DNA of 64,000 nt from Paracoccus sp. (in: a-proteobacteria). Lineage in GTDB: Bacteria; Pseudomonadota; Alphaproteobacteria; Rhodobacterales; Rhodobacteraceae. The translations under genes were made by a program, and so were the position numbers. The DNA lies in NCBI RefSeq assembly GCF_030538695.1, contig NZ_JAUNTN010000007.1, positions 1-64,000 of the forward strand, written 5' to 3'. The notes below the pieces were generated by a model. The model was not told where the DNA came from and searched no databases. It worked only from the letters and a program-made list of their open reading frames with translations. Below, piece after piece: positions 1 to 9,093 of the stretch; position 1 is the stretch's first letter; each line of letters opens with the position of its first letter.

Positions 1-20
1 TAACAAAGGGTTAATGCGGG

Positions 21-524
21 TCAGAGCCATGCCTCGGGCTGGCGCGCATAGGCGATATAGAGCGGATGTTTGGGGTGGCCGTCCTTTGTCAGCCCAAGAT
101 GCAGCAATTCCCGCCCCGAATCGCGCAGCAGCCGCGCCACCGCAGGCCCCCGGTCCATATGCGCGCCATGCGTCCCCCATGCGCAAACGATGCTGTCCGC
201 CCAGTCCAGCGATTCGCGGATCGCCGCGTCATTACCCGGTCCCACCGGGTCCGCCTGCGCCCGCATCTGGCGCGGGTCGGTGGCGCGATAGGCAAAGATA
301 TTCACCACCCGGAACGCACCGTAACCCAAGGTCCGCGCCCGTCGCTCGCAGCGCTCCACGGTGGGGTCGTTCTGATATTCCGTCGCCGTCGAGGGGTTCA
401 GCATCACGAACAGCACCCGCCCCCCCGGTGCCCATTCGCGGGTCAGCAGATAGCGATACCGCTCGCAATCCGAATAAACGGCGGTGGACCGGGTGGTCTC
501 GGTCTGGTGGTGGCGTGTCAGCAT
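21..524 (-). CDS. DUF1643 domain protein
   Basis: A 167-residue soluble protein of the DUF1643 family. The family hallmark is the N-terminal part: a Tyr/Arg-rich start followed by LFVMLNPSTA (about residues 38-47), then NDPTVERC and a conserved FRVVNIFAYRATDP block. The C-terminal half ends in a GHPKHPLYI segment, also typical of the family. The molecular function is unknown. Nothing suggests membrane insertion or export. It lies downstream of rpmJ on the same strand but is separated from it by a strong intrinsic terminator, so it probably has its own promoter or depends on read-through. The family assignment is firm; the role is not known. Confidence 0.85.
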   Translation of the reverse strand: MLTRHHQTETTRSTAVYSDCERYRYLLTREWAPGGRVLFVMLNPSTATEYQNDPTVERCERRARTLGYGAFRVVNIFAYRATDPRQMRAQADPVGPGNDAAIRESLDWADSIVCAWGTHGAHMDRGPAVARLLRDSGRELLHLGLTKDGHPKHPLYIAYARQPEAWL

Positions 525-531
525 CAGCGCA

Positions 532-560
532 AGAAAAAACCCGCGGAAACCGCGGGTTTT
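532..560 (-). terminator. Rho-independent terminator of rpmJ
   Basis: A 10-bp hairpin with arms AAACCCGCGG and CCGCGGGTTT and a 3-nt loop is followed, on the minus strand, by a run of T. It lies 19 bp after the rpmJ stop codon. Confidence 0.85.
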
Positions 561-578
561 CGCATCAATCCTGCCGGA

Positions 579-704
579 TCAGCCCTGACGGGCCTTGAAG
601 CGGCGGTTGGTCTTGTTGATGACGTAGATGCGGCCCTTGCGGCGCACGACCTGGCAATCGCGGTGACGGCTCTTGAGCGAGCGGAGCGAGTTGCGAACCT
701 TCAT
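579..704 (-). CDS. rpmJ: 50S ribosomal protein L36 (bL36)
   Basis: A 41-residue basic protein, the last-assembled small protein of the large ribosomal subunit. It starts [17 protein letters not shown] and ends with [12 protein letters not shown], which is the alternative form common in alpha- and gammaproteobacteria that keeps only part of the zinc-ribbon cysteine set. An upstream in-frame ATG would add 20 residues, but the internal ATG is preceded by a good AGGAGA ribosome binding site and gives the standard length. It stands alone, as is usual for this paralogue, between tRNA-Val and the DUF1643 gene, and has its own terminator. Confidence 0.95.
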   Translation of the reverse strand: MKVRNSLRSLKSRHRDCQVVRRKGRIYVINKTNRRFKARQG

Positions 705-783
705 CGGTCTTCTCCTCATTCGCGGCGCTCGCGCGCCAAGGGTAAACTGAAACACCCCCGGCAATCCGGGGGCTGCGAAAAAA

Positions 784-858
784 TGGTGGGCGGTACTGGG
801 ATCGAACCAGTGGCCACTACGATGTCAACGTAGTGCTCTACCGCTGAGCTAACCGCCC
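784..858 (-). tRNA. tRNA-Val (anticodon GAC)
   Basis: The minus strand folds into a complete cloverleaf of 75 nt with an encoded CCA. The acceptor GGGCGGT pairs with ACCGCCC. The D arm has GCTC/GAGC and the anticodon stem CTACG/CGTAG encloses loop TTGACAT with anticodon GAC. The T arm contains GGTTCGATCCC. Confidence 0.95.
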
Positions 859-984
859 CTGCCGCCACAGGGTCGCCCCTGCTTTGGTTCGCAGGTCTAT
901 ACAGATACAGTTTCCGGGTTGCAAGAGGCTATCGCCACGGAAAATCCACGCTATGCTGATGCCATTGCGCCGAAAGCTCCGCCG

Positions 985-1845
985 ATGGATCAGACCGCCC
1001 CCGTTTTCGACCTGCACTGTCCGCCCGACTGGACGGGAATCATCATCGCGGCCCCCCATTCCGGGCGATATTTCCCCGATTGGTTCCTGCGGGAAGCCAT
1101 CTTACCGCTGCACCTTCTGCGCTCATCCGAAGATCCGTGGCTGGATTTGCTGATCGCAGGCGCGGCACGGCATGGGGCGGCGGTGCTGACGGCGCGGGTC
1201 TCGCGGGCGGTGGTCGATCTGAACCGCGCCGATTCGGACCTTGATCCGTTGCTGATTCAAGGGCTGCCGCGCCGGGTGACAGATGCGCGGGTCGCCTCGG
1301 GGCTTGGGGTGATTCCCCGCGTGGTCAGCCGGGGCCGGGCCATTTTTCCGCCTTTGCACCGCATCCCGCGTCCCGAAGCGCAGGCCCGGCTGGCGGCGCT
1401 GTGGCAGCCTTATCACGCCACGCTGGCGGCGCTGATGGCCCGAGGGCGGGCGCAGTTCGGGCGGGCCATTCTGCTGGACATCCATTCCATGCCGCATGAA
1501 GCCGTCGCCAGCCAGCCGCCCCCCATGCCGCAGGTGGTTTTAGGCAATCGTTACGGCGCCTCCGCCACAGCAGAAATCAGCGATACGGTGGCAGAAATCT
1601 TGCATGAACAGGGCTTTACCCTGCGCCACAACAATCCGTTCGCGGGGGCGCACATCCTGTCGGCACATGGCCTGCCCCGGATCGGCCAGCACGCGATTCA
1701 ACTGGAGTTCGACCGCAACCTGTATCTGCAAGCCGACGGGCTGACGCCCTCGGATGGCTATGACGATTTCGCCCGGCGGCTGGATGCGGCGCTGGCCGGG
1801 ATCATCGCCCGGCTGGCGCCCTCGCAGCGGCTGGCGGCGGAATAG
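985..1845 (+). CDS. N-formylglutamate amidohydrolase family protein
   Basis: A 286-residue zinc hydrolase of the FGase (HutG-type) family, which removes the formyl group from N-formyl-L-glutamate, the last step of one histidine-degradation route, or acts on related N-acyl amino acids. Visible family motifs are IAAPHSGRYFPD near residue 20, VDLNRADSD near 80 and LLDIHSMPHE near 165; the His, Asp and Glu residues in these are the usual metal ligands. The start at 985 (MDQTAPVF) gives the normal family length; an in-frame TTG 66 bp upstream is possible. No hut genes surround it, so a role in histidine use is not supported by context. It converges tail to tail with pyrF with no gap. Confidence 0.85.
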   Translation: MDQTAPVFDLHCPPDWTGIIIAAPHSGRYFPDWFLREAILPLHLLRSSEDPWLDLLIAGAARHGAAVLTARVSRAVVDLNRADSDLDPLLIQGLPRRVTDARVASGLGVIPRVVSRGRAIFPPLHRIPRPEAQARLAALWQPYHATLAALMARGRAQFGRAILLDIHSMPHEAVASQPPPMPQVVLGNRYGASATAEISDTVAEILHEQGFTLRHNNPFAGAHILSAHGLPRIGQHAIQLEFDRNLYLQADGLTPSDGYDDFARRLDAALAGIIARLAPSQRLAAE

Positions 1846-2532
1846 TCAGGGCAGCTCGGCCAGAATCGCCTCTGCCGCCACGCGCGGGTCGGGGGCCTGC
1901 CAAATCGGACGACCCACCACGATATGATCCGCCCCCGCCGCAATCGCCGCCGCCGGGGTCTCGACCCGCTTCTGATCGCCCAGCGCCGCACCGGCGGGCC
2001 GCACCCCCGGCGTCACGATCAGCCGCCCCGCCGATTCGGGCAAGGCACGGATCAGCGCCGCTTCGCGCGGGCTGGCAATCACACCATCCGCCCCGGCCTC
2101 GAAAGCGCGGGCGGCACGGGTCGCCACCAGATCGGGAATATCCCCCGCCACCATCAGCCCGGCGTCCAGATCCGCCCGGTCCAGCGAGGTCAGAACCGTC
2201 ACCGCAAGGATTTTCAGCCCACTGTCGCCCGCCCCTTCACGCGCGGCACGCACCACATGCGGGTCGCCATGCACCGTCAGGAAATCCAACCCGAATCGTG
2301 CGATTCCCCGCACGGCGGCTTCAACCGTGGCGCCGATGTCAAAAAACTTCATATCCAGAAAAATACGCTTGCCGTGGTCCTGTTTCAGCTCATTCGCCAG
2401 CGCCAATCCGCCGCCGGTCAGCATCCCCAGCCCGATCTTGTAAAAACCCACCGAATCGCCAAGTTTTTCGGCCAAAGCCAGACCCTGCAACGCATTCGGC
2501 ACATCCAGCGCGACGATCAGACGGTCATCCAT
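1846..2532 (-). CDS. pyrF: Orotidine 5'-phosphate decarboxylase
   Basis: A 228-residue TIM-barrel enzyme that converts OMP to UMP, the last step of de novo pyrimidine synthesis. The catalytic D-x-K-x-x-D array is visible as LDMKFFDIGATV (about residues 58-69). The phosphate-binding C-terminal motifs are also present: TPGVRPAG near 173 and DHIVVGRPI near 204. Length and start (MDDRLIVALDVPN) match the bacterial family. It is a single gene on the minus strand, meeting the amidohydrolase tail to tail. Confidence 0.97.
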   Translation of the reverse strand: MDDRLIVALDVPNALQGLALAEKLGDSVGFYKIGLGMLTGGGLALANELKQDHGKRIFLDMKFFDIGATVEAAVRGIARFGLDFLTVHGDPHVVRAAREGAGDSGLKILAVTVLTSLDRADLDAGLMVAGDIPDLVATRAARAFEAGADGVIASPREAALIRALPESAGRLIVTPGVRPAGAALGDQKRVETPAAAIAAGADHIVVGRPIWQAPDPRVAAEAILAELP

Positions 2533-2631
2533 GATTTTCTCCGGCGTTAATCAGATATTCATGCCTGACCTGTAAGGCTTGCAGTCGAATCGGAACAGCC
2601 CATAATTCGCCTGCATGAAACGGAGGGTCGG

Positions 2632-3528
2632 ATGTTACAGGAAATCGAGGCCATGACCGGGCTAAGCAGCACGCTGGTCGTGCTGGCGGTGGTGCTGTTC
2701 ATCGCGGTGATGATGGCGGTGCGCATCGTGCCGCAATCGGAAAAATATGTGGTCGAACGCTTTGGACGACTGCGGGCGGTGCTTGGGCCGGGGATCAACT
2801 TTATCGTGCCGTTCATCGACCGGGTGGCGCATAAGATTTCCGTCCTGGAACGACAGTTGCCGACCAGCCGTCAGGATGCGATCACCGCCGATAACGTGCT
2901 GGTGCAGGTGGAAACCAGCGTGTTTTACCGGATTCTGGAACCGGAAAAGACCGTTTACCGCATCCGTGACATCGACGCCGCAATCACCACCACCGTTGCC
3001 GGTATCGTCCGGTCCGAGATCGGCCGGATGGAGCTGGATCAGGTCCAGTCCAACCGCGCCCAACTGATCGACCGGATCAAGGATTCGTTGGAAAATATGG
3101 TTGACGACTGGGGGATCGAGGTCACGCGGGCCGAGATTCTGGACGTGAACCTTGACGATGCAACCCGTGCCGCAATGCTGCAGCAGCTCAACGCCGAACG
3201 CGCCCGCCGCGCTGCCGTGACCGAGGCCGAGGGCAAGCGCCGCGCCGTTGAACTGGCCGCCGACGGTGATCTTTATGCCGCCGAACAGACCGCCAAAGCC
3301 AAGCGCATCCTTGCCGATGCTGAGGCCTATTCAACCGAGGCCATCGCCCGTGCCATTGCCGAAAACGGGCTGGAGGCCGCGCAATATCAGCTTGGCATCC
3401 GTCAGGTCGATGCGCTGACCCAGGTCGGACAGGGACCGGGCAAACAGGTCGTTTTGCTGCCTACCGCCGCACTGGATGCGTTCAGCGACGCCTTTGGCCT
3501 GCTGAAAGGGCGGGGGCCGAAAACATGA
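2632..3528 (+). CDS. SPFH/Band 7 (stomatin-like) membrane protein
   Basis: A 298-residue membrane-anchored scaffold protein of the stomatin/prohibitin group, similar to E. coli QmcA. One N-terminal transmembrane helix (about residues 10-30) precedes the Band 7 domain, which begins VRIVPQSEKYVVERFGR and contains the usual DNVLVQVETSVFYRI strand. The C-terminal half is an Ala/Glu/Arg-rich coiled coil (about 180-245), the part that drives oligomer formation. A GGAGGG ribosome binding site supports the start. The gene overlaps the NfeD-like gene by 4 bp; SPFH-NfeD pairs are a well-known two-gene module linked to membrane microdomains and quality control. Its exact client is unknown. Confidence 0.92.
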   Translation: MLQEIEAMTGLSSTLVVLAVVLFIAVMMAVRIVPQSEKYVVERFGRLRAVLGPGINFIVPFIDRVAHKISVLERQLPTSRQDAITADNVLVQVETSVFYRILEPEKTVYRIRDIDAAITTTVAGIVRSEIGRMELDQVQSNRAQLIDRIKDSLENMVDDWGIEVTRAEILDVNLDDATRAAMLQQLNAERARRAAVTEAEGKRRAVELAADGDLYAAEQTAKAKRILADAEAYSTEAIARAIAENGLEAAQYQLGIRQVDALTQVGQGPGKQVVLLPTAALDAFSDAFGLLKGRGPKT

Positions 3529-3794
3529 TCTGGACGAATGGCTGGCTGTGGATCATCGCCGGGCTGGTGCTGGCAGGGCTGGAACTGATCCTGCCAGGTT
3601 ACGTCTTTATCGGCGCGGCCATCGCGGTGGCGATGGTCGGGTTGCTGTTGCTGCTTGGCCTGTGGCCATGGTCACTGCCTGCCGCGCTGGTGCTGGTGGC
3701 CGTTCTGACGGCGCTGGTCTGGTGGTGGCTGCGTCGCTCTATGGGGGTGCAAAAGGGTCAGGTCCGCATCTGGGACCGCGACATCAACGACTGA
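3525..3794 (+). CDS. NfeD-like membrane protein
   Basis: An 89-residue membrane protein with two hydrophobic helices spanning roughly residues 8-70, followed by a short charged tail (KGQVRIWDRDIND). It is the short partner type found with SPFH proteins and lacks the serine-protease domain and most of the OB-fold of long NfeD proteins. Start and stop overlap the SPFH gene (ATGA) and the next Nudix gene (TGATG), so the three are translationally coupled. Confidence 0.85.
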   Translation: MIWTNGWLWIIAGLVLAGLELILPGYVFIGAAIAVAMVGLLLLLGLWPWSLPAALVLVAVLTALVWWWLRRSMGVQKGQVRIWDRDIND

Positions 3795-4231
3795 TGCCAT
3801 TGGGATCAGAGTCTCGGGGCGAGGCCCTGTCAGGCGCGAAAATCATCGCCACCTGCGGGCCGGACCTGCTGACCTATCGCCGCGATAATTTCGACCATAT
3901 CCCTTGGCCCGACCATTGGGACTTGCCCGGTGGCGGGGCCGAACCGGGCGAGGCGGCCGAAGCCTGCGCCCTGCGTGAACTGGCAGAGGAGTTCGGCCTC
4001 ACCCTGCCGCCCAACCGCCTGCTGATCCGGCAGGATTATACGCCGTCCCATCAGCCGGGGCGCTATGCCGCCATGTTCACCCTCCACCTGACACGGGCCG
4101 AAATCGCCAGCATCCGCTTTGGCAATGAGGGGCAGGAATGGCAGATGATGCCAGTCACGGATTACCTGAACCATCCATGTGCCATACCGCATTTCCAGGC
4201 GCGCATCCGGGCTATACTGGATCTGCGCTAA
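3794..4231 (+). CDS. Nudix hydrolase
   Basis: A 145-residue hydrolase of the Nudix fold, which cleaves nucleoside diphosphates linked to another group. The full Nudix box GX5EX7REUXEEXGU is present as GGAEPGEAAEACALRELAEEFGL, between about residues 53 and 75, so the metal-binding glutamates are intact. The substrate cannot be read from the sequence. The reading frame is open for a further 80 codons upstream, but that part overlaps the NfeD gene in another frame; the ATG overlapping the NfeD stop is the natural start. Confidence 0.9.
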   Translation: MPLGSESRGEALSGAKIIATCGPDLLTYRRDNFDHIPWPDHWDLPGGGAEPGEAAEACALRELAEEFGLTLPPNRLLIRQDYTPSHQPGRYAAMFTLHLTRAEIASIRFGNEGQEWQMMPVTDYLNHPCAIPHFQARIRAILDLR

Positions 4232-4613
4232 CCCTGCCAGATCGCCGCAGCCCGCCAGCCCATCAGCGCCATAACCACAACGCCCCAGCCACCCATAGCC
4301 TGCCTTGATCCGTCTGCATCCACGGCCAAACCAAGGCCAAGGCATTACGCTTGCCCCTTTCTCGCTCCTGCGTCGTCAGGCCGACGCACCACCGACGAGC
4401 GACATCCCTCTGGCGCCTGTCCAAACTCCCAAAGCCCGCCGCAGTCTGCCGATACCCCGGTTCAGCGCAGCAATACCGCCCCCTTTGAACCGAACCACAC
4501 AACTGGCCTGAATGGTAAAAGGCGCGCGGTTTCAGCCAACCCCAGCAACCTGCGGATCGCATTTCCCGACACGATTTCCCGGCGCGCATCCGGGCCATGC
4601 CGGACCTGTCTGG
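4232..4613 (+). other. Gene-free spacer with partial duplication of the Nudix gene end
   Basis: No convincing gene is seen in these 382 bp. Around 4574-4612 there is an imperfect copy (about 30 of 36 bases) of the last codons of the Nudix gene at 4191-4226. The shared core is GGCGCGCATCCGGG, and both copies can encode ARIRA-[IM]-x-DL. This may be the trace of a small duplication or a decayed second Nudix gene. Confidence 0.4.
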
Positions 4614-5321
4614 CTATCTCTCGACCAGCCGGACCAAGGGCCGCAGCCCGTCGCCCTTGACCTGCCAACTGACCGAGAACGCCACCGTCGCAAGCGCCTC
4701 CAGCCAGAACACCAGCGACCAGCGGGCAATCACCTCACGCGGCAACCAGACCGAGGCCACCGCAATCAGCACCATACACGCCACGATCACCCAGCCGCAG
4801 ATTCGATACAGGCGATTGCTGGCCCGCTTTTCCGGGGTCTTGCTGCCGCCGCGCACGAACAGCACCAGACAGAACACCGCCAGCGCCGCGAAAAACGCCA
4901 CCGCACAGGCGTAATGCAACCGGCTGGCCCATGTCACCCCAAGCAGGCATTGCGCCATCGTGCAGACCACCGGCCCCGGCTCTGACGGCAGGGTCGGAAT
5001 CCAGGCGACGCCCAAGATCCCCAGACTCGCAACGCGGGCGACATTGCGATCATTCAGCCACCGCGTCCCATCCGCATAGCCGCGATAGCTCCACAGAAAC
5101 ACCGACAGGGCGCAGAGCGTGCCGACAAAAACCTCGCGCATCGGGGAATAGTAATAGTCCGAGATCGTCGGCAACAGCCCGCCGCCGAACACCCCGGCAT
5201 AGGCCAGCAAAGCCGCAGGCAGAAACAGCCCCAACTGACCGATGGCACGGCGCAACGTCAGATAAGACAGCACCAGATGGTTCTGCGCCCGCTGCCCGGC
5301 GCCGCTGGATTGATCGGCCAT
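4614..5321 (-). CDS. Multi-pass membrane protein of unknown function
   Basis: A 235-residue integral membrane protein with about six hydrophobic helices. After a short polar N-terminus (MADQSSGAG) comes [16 protein letters not shown], then an [20 protein letters not shown] segment, which recurs in a family of uncharacterised bacterial membrane proteins. Two more helices follow near residues 100-160, then a Lys/Arg-rich loop and two C-terminal helices. No catalytic or transport motif is recognised. The start at 5321 is preferred over an open frame reaching 5465, because the extra residues are Pro/Arg-rich and not membrane-like. It is divergent from clpB. Confidence 0.65.
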   Translation of the reverse strand: MADQSSGAGQRAQNHLVLSYLTLRRAIGQLGLFLPAALLAYAGVFGGGLLPTISDYYYSPMREVFVGTLCALSVFLWSYRGYADGTRWLNDRNVARVASLGILGVAWIPTLPSEPGPVVCTMAQCLLGVTWASRLHYACAVAFFAALAVFCLVLFVRGGSKTPEKRASNRLYRICGWVIVACMVLIAVASVWLPREVIARWSLVFWLEALATVAFSVSWQVKGDGLRPLVRLVER

Positions 5322-5478
5322 GATGCGCCCTCCCGACCCCAGCCTACAGCCCGCGCCAAACCCGTCAACCGGTCCGCTTGAAAGCCTGCACGGGTATCCC
5401 CATCTGCTCAGTATGACCCGCATCGCGCCGTGCCAGATTGGGCGGCGCACAGGCGGGGGCTGCAAAAGGACGCATCAC

Positions 5479-8115
5479 ATGAACATTGAAAAGTTCACCG
5501 AACGGTCACGCGGTTTCATTCAGTCCGCACAGACCATTGCCATCCGCGAAGAACAACAGCGCGTGCTGCCCGAACATCTGCTGAAGGCCCTGCTGGACGA
5601 CGATCAGGGCTTTGCCAGCAACCTGATTACCCGCGCCGGGGGCGACGCCGCGGCGATTCTGTCCGCTGTTGACCGGGCGGTTGCCAAACTGCCCAAGGTC
5701 TCGGGCGGGGACGGTCAGGTTTATATCGACCCCTCGCTGGTCCGGGTTCTGGATGAGGCCGAGAAACTGGCGAAACAGGCTGGCGACAGCTATGTGCCTG
5801 CCGAGCGCATCCTGACCGCGCTGGCCGTCACCAACACCAACGCCCGCGACGCGCTGAGTGCCGGGCAGGTCACGGCGCAAAAGCTGAACGCCGCCATCAA
5901 CGACATCCGCAAGGGCCGCACCGCCGACAGCGCCAGCGCCGAGGACACGATGGAGGCGCTGAGCAAATATGCCCGCGACCTGACCGAAGCCGCAGAGCAG
6001 GGGAAAATCGACCCGATCATCGGCCGGGACGAAGAAATCCGCCGCGCCATGCAGGTGCTGTCGCGCCGCACCAAGAACAACCCGGTGCTGATCGGGGAAC
6101 CCGGCGTCGGCAAAACCGCAATTGCCGAAGGGCTGGCCCTGCGCATCGTCAATGGCGACGTGCCAGAGAGCCTTCGCAACAAAAAGCTGATGGCGCTGGA
6201 CATGGGCGCGCTGGTCGCCGGGGCGAAATACCGGGGAGAGTTCGAGGAGCGGCTGAAAGCCATCCTGAAAGAAATTGAAAACGCCGCCGGTGAAATCATT
6301 CTGTTCATCGACGAATTGCATGTGCTGGTTGGCGCGGGCAAGACCGATGGCGCGATGGATGCCGCGAACCTCATCAAACCGGCGCTGGCGCGGGGCGAGT
6401 TGCATTGCGTTGGCGCGACCACGCTGGACGAATACCGCAAGTATATCGAAAAGGATGCTGCCCTTGCCCGCCGGTTCCAGCCGGTGCTGATTGAGGAGCC
6501 GACCGTCGAGGACACGATCAGCATTCTGCGCGGGATCAAGGAAAAATACGAGCTTCACCACGGCGTTCGCATCTCGGATGCGGCGCTGGTGGCGGCGGCG
6601 ACGCTTTCGAACCGCTATATCACCGACCGCTTCCTGCCAGACAAGGCGATCGACCTTGTGGACGAGGCCGCCAGCCGGTTGCGGATGGAGGTGGACAGCA
6701 AGCCCGAAGAACTGGACGCGCTGGACCGTCAGATCCTGCAAATGCAGATCGAGGCCGAAGCCCTGAAGAAAGAGGATGACGCCGCCAGCCGCGACCGTCT
6801 GGAAAAGCTGGAAAAAGACCTGTCCAACCTTCAGGACCGCAGCAATGAAATGACCGCCCGCTGGCAGGCCGAGCGTGACAAGCTGGAAGGTTCGCGCAAC
6901 CTGAAAGAGCAGCTTGACCGCGCCCGCGCCGAACTGGATCAGGCCAAGCGCGAAGGCAACCTCGCCCGCGCGGGTGAGCTGTCCTATGGCATCATTCCGG
7001 GGCTGGAAAAGCAGCTTTCGGATGCGGAAACCCAAAGCGATCTGATGGTCGAGGAGGCCGTACGCCCCGAACAGATTGCGGAGGTCGTCGAACGCTGGAC
7101 CGGCATCCCCACCAGCAAGATGCTGGAGGGCGAGCGCGAGAAGCTGCTGAAAATGGAGGATGTGCTTGGCCAGCGCGTCATCGGCCAGTCCGAGGCCGTG
7201 ACCGCCGTTTCCAATGCCGTCCGCCGCGCCCGCGCCGGTCTGAACGACGAAAACCGCCCGCTTGGCTCGTTCCTGTTCCTTGGCCCGACCGGCGTCGGCA
7301 AGACCGAGCTGACCAAGGCCATCGCCGGCTATATGTTCGACGATGACAGCGCCATGGTGCGGATTGATATGTCCGAGTTCATGGAAAAGCACTCGGTCTC
7401 GCGGCTGATCGGCGCACCTCCGGGCTATGTCGGCTATGATGAGGGCGGCGTGCTGACCGAAGCCGTGCGGCGGCGTCCCTATCAGGTGATCCTGTTCGAT
7501 GAGGTCGAAAAGGCACACCCGGATGTGTTCAACGTGCTGTTGCAGGTGCTGGACGACGGACAACTGACCGATGGTCAGGGCCGCACGGTGGATTTCAAGC
7601 AGACGCTGATTATCCTGACCAGCAACCTTGGCTCGCAAGCCCTGTCGCGCCTGCCCGAAGGGGCCGACAGCGACGCGGCCCGCGCGCAGGTGATGGAGGC
7701 CGTCCGGGCGCATTTCCGCCCCGAGTTCCTGAACCGTCTGGACGAAATCATCATCTTTGACCGGCTCAGCCGCGAGAACATGGACGGCATCGTGAAAATC
7801 CAGCTTTTCCGGCTGGAACAACGGCTGGCACAGCGCAAGATCACGCTGGATCTGGACGCGGCAGCACTGAAATGGCTGGCGGACGAGGGTTACGACCCGG
7901 TGTTCGGCGCCCGCCCGCTGAAACGGGTGATTCAGCGCAGCCTGCAAGACCCGCTGGCCGCGTTGCTGCTGTCGGGCGAGGTTCTGGACGGCCAGACCGT
8001 CAAGGTCAGCGCCGGTGATGAAGGGCTGATCGTCGGCAATCGCATCGGCCGCGCGGGCCATAAACTTGGCGATGCGGGCAGCGGTCCGGCAACAGACCCG
8101 CACCCGATCCACTGA
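5479..8115 (+). CDS. clpB: ATP-dependent chaperone ClpB
   Basis: An 878-residue hexameric AAA+ disaggregase that works with DnaK to pull apart aggregated proteins after heat stress. Domains in order: N-terminal double Clp repeat (residues 1-145), first AAA+ domain with Walker A GEPGVGKT and Walker B ILFIDELH, the coiled-coil middle domain (about 405-525) with many heptads and a [15 protein letters not shown] segment. The second AAA+ domain follows, with Walker A GPTGVGKT and the pore loop GYVGYD. The start at 5479 ([12 protein letters not shown]) is the conserved one and has an AAAGGA site upstream. No IGF/IGL loop for ClpP binding is seen, as expected for ClpB. A strong terminator follows at once. 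Confidence 0.97.
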   Translation: MNIEKFTERSRGFIQSAQTIAIREEQQRVLPEHLLKALLDDDQGFASNLITRAGGDAAAILSAVDRAVAKLPKVSGGDGQVYIDPSLVRVLDEAEKLAKQAGDSYVPAERILTALAVTNTNARDALSAGQVTAQKLNAAINDIRKGRTADSASAEDTMEALSKYARDLTEAAEQGKIDPIIGRDEEIRRAMQVLSRRTKNNPVLIGEPGVGKTAIAEGLALRIVNGDVPESLRNKKLMALDMGALVAGAKYRGEFEERLKAILKEIENAAGEIILFIDELHVLVGAGKTDGAMDAANLIKPALARGELHCVGATTLDEYRKYIEKDAALARRFQPVLIEEPTVEDTISILRGIKEKYELHHGVRISDAALVAAATLSNRYITDRFLPDKAIDLVDEAASRLRMEVDSKPEELDALDRQILQMQIEAEALKKEDDAASRDRLEKLEKDLSNLQDRSNEMTARWQAERDKLEGSRNLKEQLDRARAELDQAKREGNLARAGELSYGIIPGLEKQLSDAETQSDLMVEEAVRPEQIAEVVERWTGIPTSKMLEGEREKLLKMEDVLGQRVIGQSEAVTAVSNAVRRARAGLNDENRPLGSFLFLGPTGVGKTELTKAIAGYMFDDDSAMVRIDMSEFMEKHSVSRLIGAPPGYVGYDEGGVLTEAVRRRPYQVILFDEVEKAHPDVFNVLLQVLDDGQLTDGQGRTVDFKQTLIILTSNLGSQALSRLPEGADSDAARAQVMEAVRAHFRPEFLNRLDEIIIFDRLSRENMDGIVKIQLFRLEQRLAQRKITLDLDAAALKWLADEGYDPVFGARPLKRVIQRSLQDPLAALLLSGEVLDGQTVKVSAGDEGLIVGNRIGRAGHKLGDAGSGPATDPHPIH

Positions 8116-8121
8116 CAGAAA

Positions 8122-8150
8122 AGCCCCCGGTTCGCCGGGGGCTTTTTTCT
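8122..8150 (+). terminator. Rho-independent terminator of clpB
   Basis: A 9-bp hairpin AGCCCCCGG / CCGGGGGCT with a TTCG tetraloop is followed by TTTTTT, 6 bp after the clpB stop. Confidence 0.93.
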
Positions 8151-8160
8151 GACCCGGCTG

Positions 8161-8586
8161 TTATGTTCCGCCGTATCGGCCAAGGATAATCCGGCTGCTG
8201 ACCGATGCAATCAGCGGCGACAGCGCAACCCGGTCGGTCAGGGCGGACAGGCTGGCCATATCGGGCAATGTGACCCAGGCGATTGCATCGACCTCACCGG
8301 AAAGGGACAGCACCGTTTCAACCCCTTCCTGCGCCGCCAGCCAGCGCAGGGCGGGATCACAGGGCCGCCCGGAAATCTGGATGGTCAGAATTGCCGAAAC
8401 CAGCCCCACATGCTCTGCAATCCGGGCATGATAGCCCTGAATGATCCCCCGCTGTTCCATCGCCGCCACCCGATCCTGAACCGCCGTCCGGGACAGACCA
8501 ACCTGCTGGCCGATTGCGGTGGCGCTGATCCGGGCATTTTGCGCCAGCAGGGCCAGAATACGCTTTCCGGTCCGGTCAATATCCAT
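8161..8586 (-). CDS. Lrp/AsnC family transcriptional regulator
   Basis: A 141-residue DNA-binding regulator. The N-terminal winged helix (LDRTGKRILALLAQNARISA...IGQQVGLSRTAVQDRVAAMEQRGII in outline) covers residues 1-55; the C-terminal RAM domain for effector binding covers about 62-140. It is divergent from a small cupin gene, and the shared 94-bp gap carries a CTGCAA-A-TTGCAG palindrome that could be its operator. Family members usually sense amino acids and regulate themselves and a neighbour, so the cupin is the most likely target. Inducer unknown. Confidence 0.9.
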   Translation of the reverse strand: MDIDRTGKRILALLAQNARISATAIGQQVGLSRTAVQDRVAAMEQRGIIQGYHARIAEHVGLVSAILTIQISGRPCDPALRWLAAQEGVETVLSLSGEVDAIAWVTLPDMASLSALTDRVALSPLIASVSSRIILGRYGGT

Positions 8587-8593
8587 CGAAATA

Positions 8594-8606
8594 CTGCAAA
8601 TTGCAG
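8594..8606. promoter_or_regulatory. Candidate Lrp/AsnC operator
   Basis: A palindrome CTGCAA-A-TTGCAG lies 8 bp upstream of the regulator start, between the two divergent genes. A further half site CTGCAA occurs at 8622-8627 in the same gap. Assignment to the adjacent regulator is inferred from position. Confidence 0.5.
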
Positions 8607-8680
8607 GCCATTTCCGTCACTCTGCAAGGTGATCTTCAGGGGTGAATGTCATCATATAACCCCATCAGCAGGAGATGAAG

Positions 8681-8995
8681 ATGCGCAAGATTTCCCCCCT
8701 CGATTTCACCGGCACCCGCGCATGGGATGCTTTGCCGGTCGAGACATTCACCGGCACGACAACGGTTCAGCTGCATTGGAGCGATGCGCCCTATAAATGG
8801 CACATCAACGATGGTCCCGAAGTCTTTGTGGTGCTGGACGGGATGGTTGACATGCGGACGCGCCAGAACGGCCAGACAGTCACGCACCGGCTGCAACCCG
8901 GCGATATTTTTCACGTCGGGAACGGCGATGAGCATGTCGCCCATCCCATCGGCTCCGCCCGTATTCTGGTGGTCGAACGACAAGGCAGCGTCTAG
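8681..8995 (+). CDS. Small single-domain cupin protein
   Basis: A 104-residue protein with one cupin beta-barrel. The two cupin motifs are recognisable: motif 1 around HINDGPEVFVVLDGMVDM (residues 42-60) and motif 2 around LQPGDIFHVGNGDEHVAHP (72-90). Candidate metal ligands are the Glu and His in these motifs. Such proteins can be metal-dependent enzymes or small-molecule binders; no substrate can be assigned. Two ATGs lie 6 bp apart; the second at 8681 is chosen because AGGAG ends exactly 6 bp before it. It is divergent from the Lrp-type regulator, its likely controller. Confidence 0.85.
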   Translation: MRKISPLDFTGTRAWDALPVETFTGTTTVQLHWSDAPYKWHINDGPEVFVVLDGMVDMRTRQNGQTVTHRLQPGDIFHVGNGDEHVAHPIGSARILVVERQGSV

Positions 8996-9093
8996 GCCAC
9001 CCGATCACGGGCCGGCGCTGGGACAGATTGCACAGTCTGGGTTGTCCGGCCCCGTATTCATGCCCGACCGGAACACCCTGACGGATCGTCGTC

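Noticed and set aside
5506..8112. 868-codon minus-strand open frame opposite clpB
   Set aside because: It is the antisense shadow of clpB in high-GC DNA; its translation has no recognisable domain.
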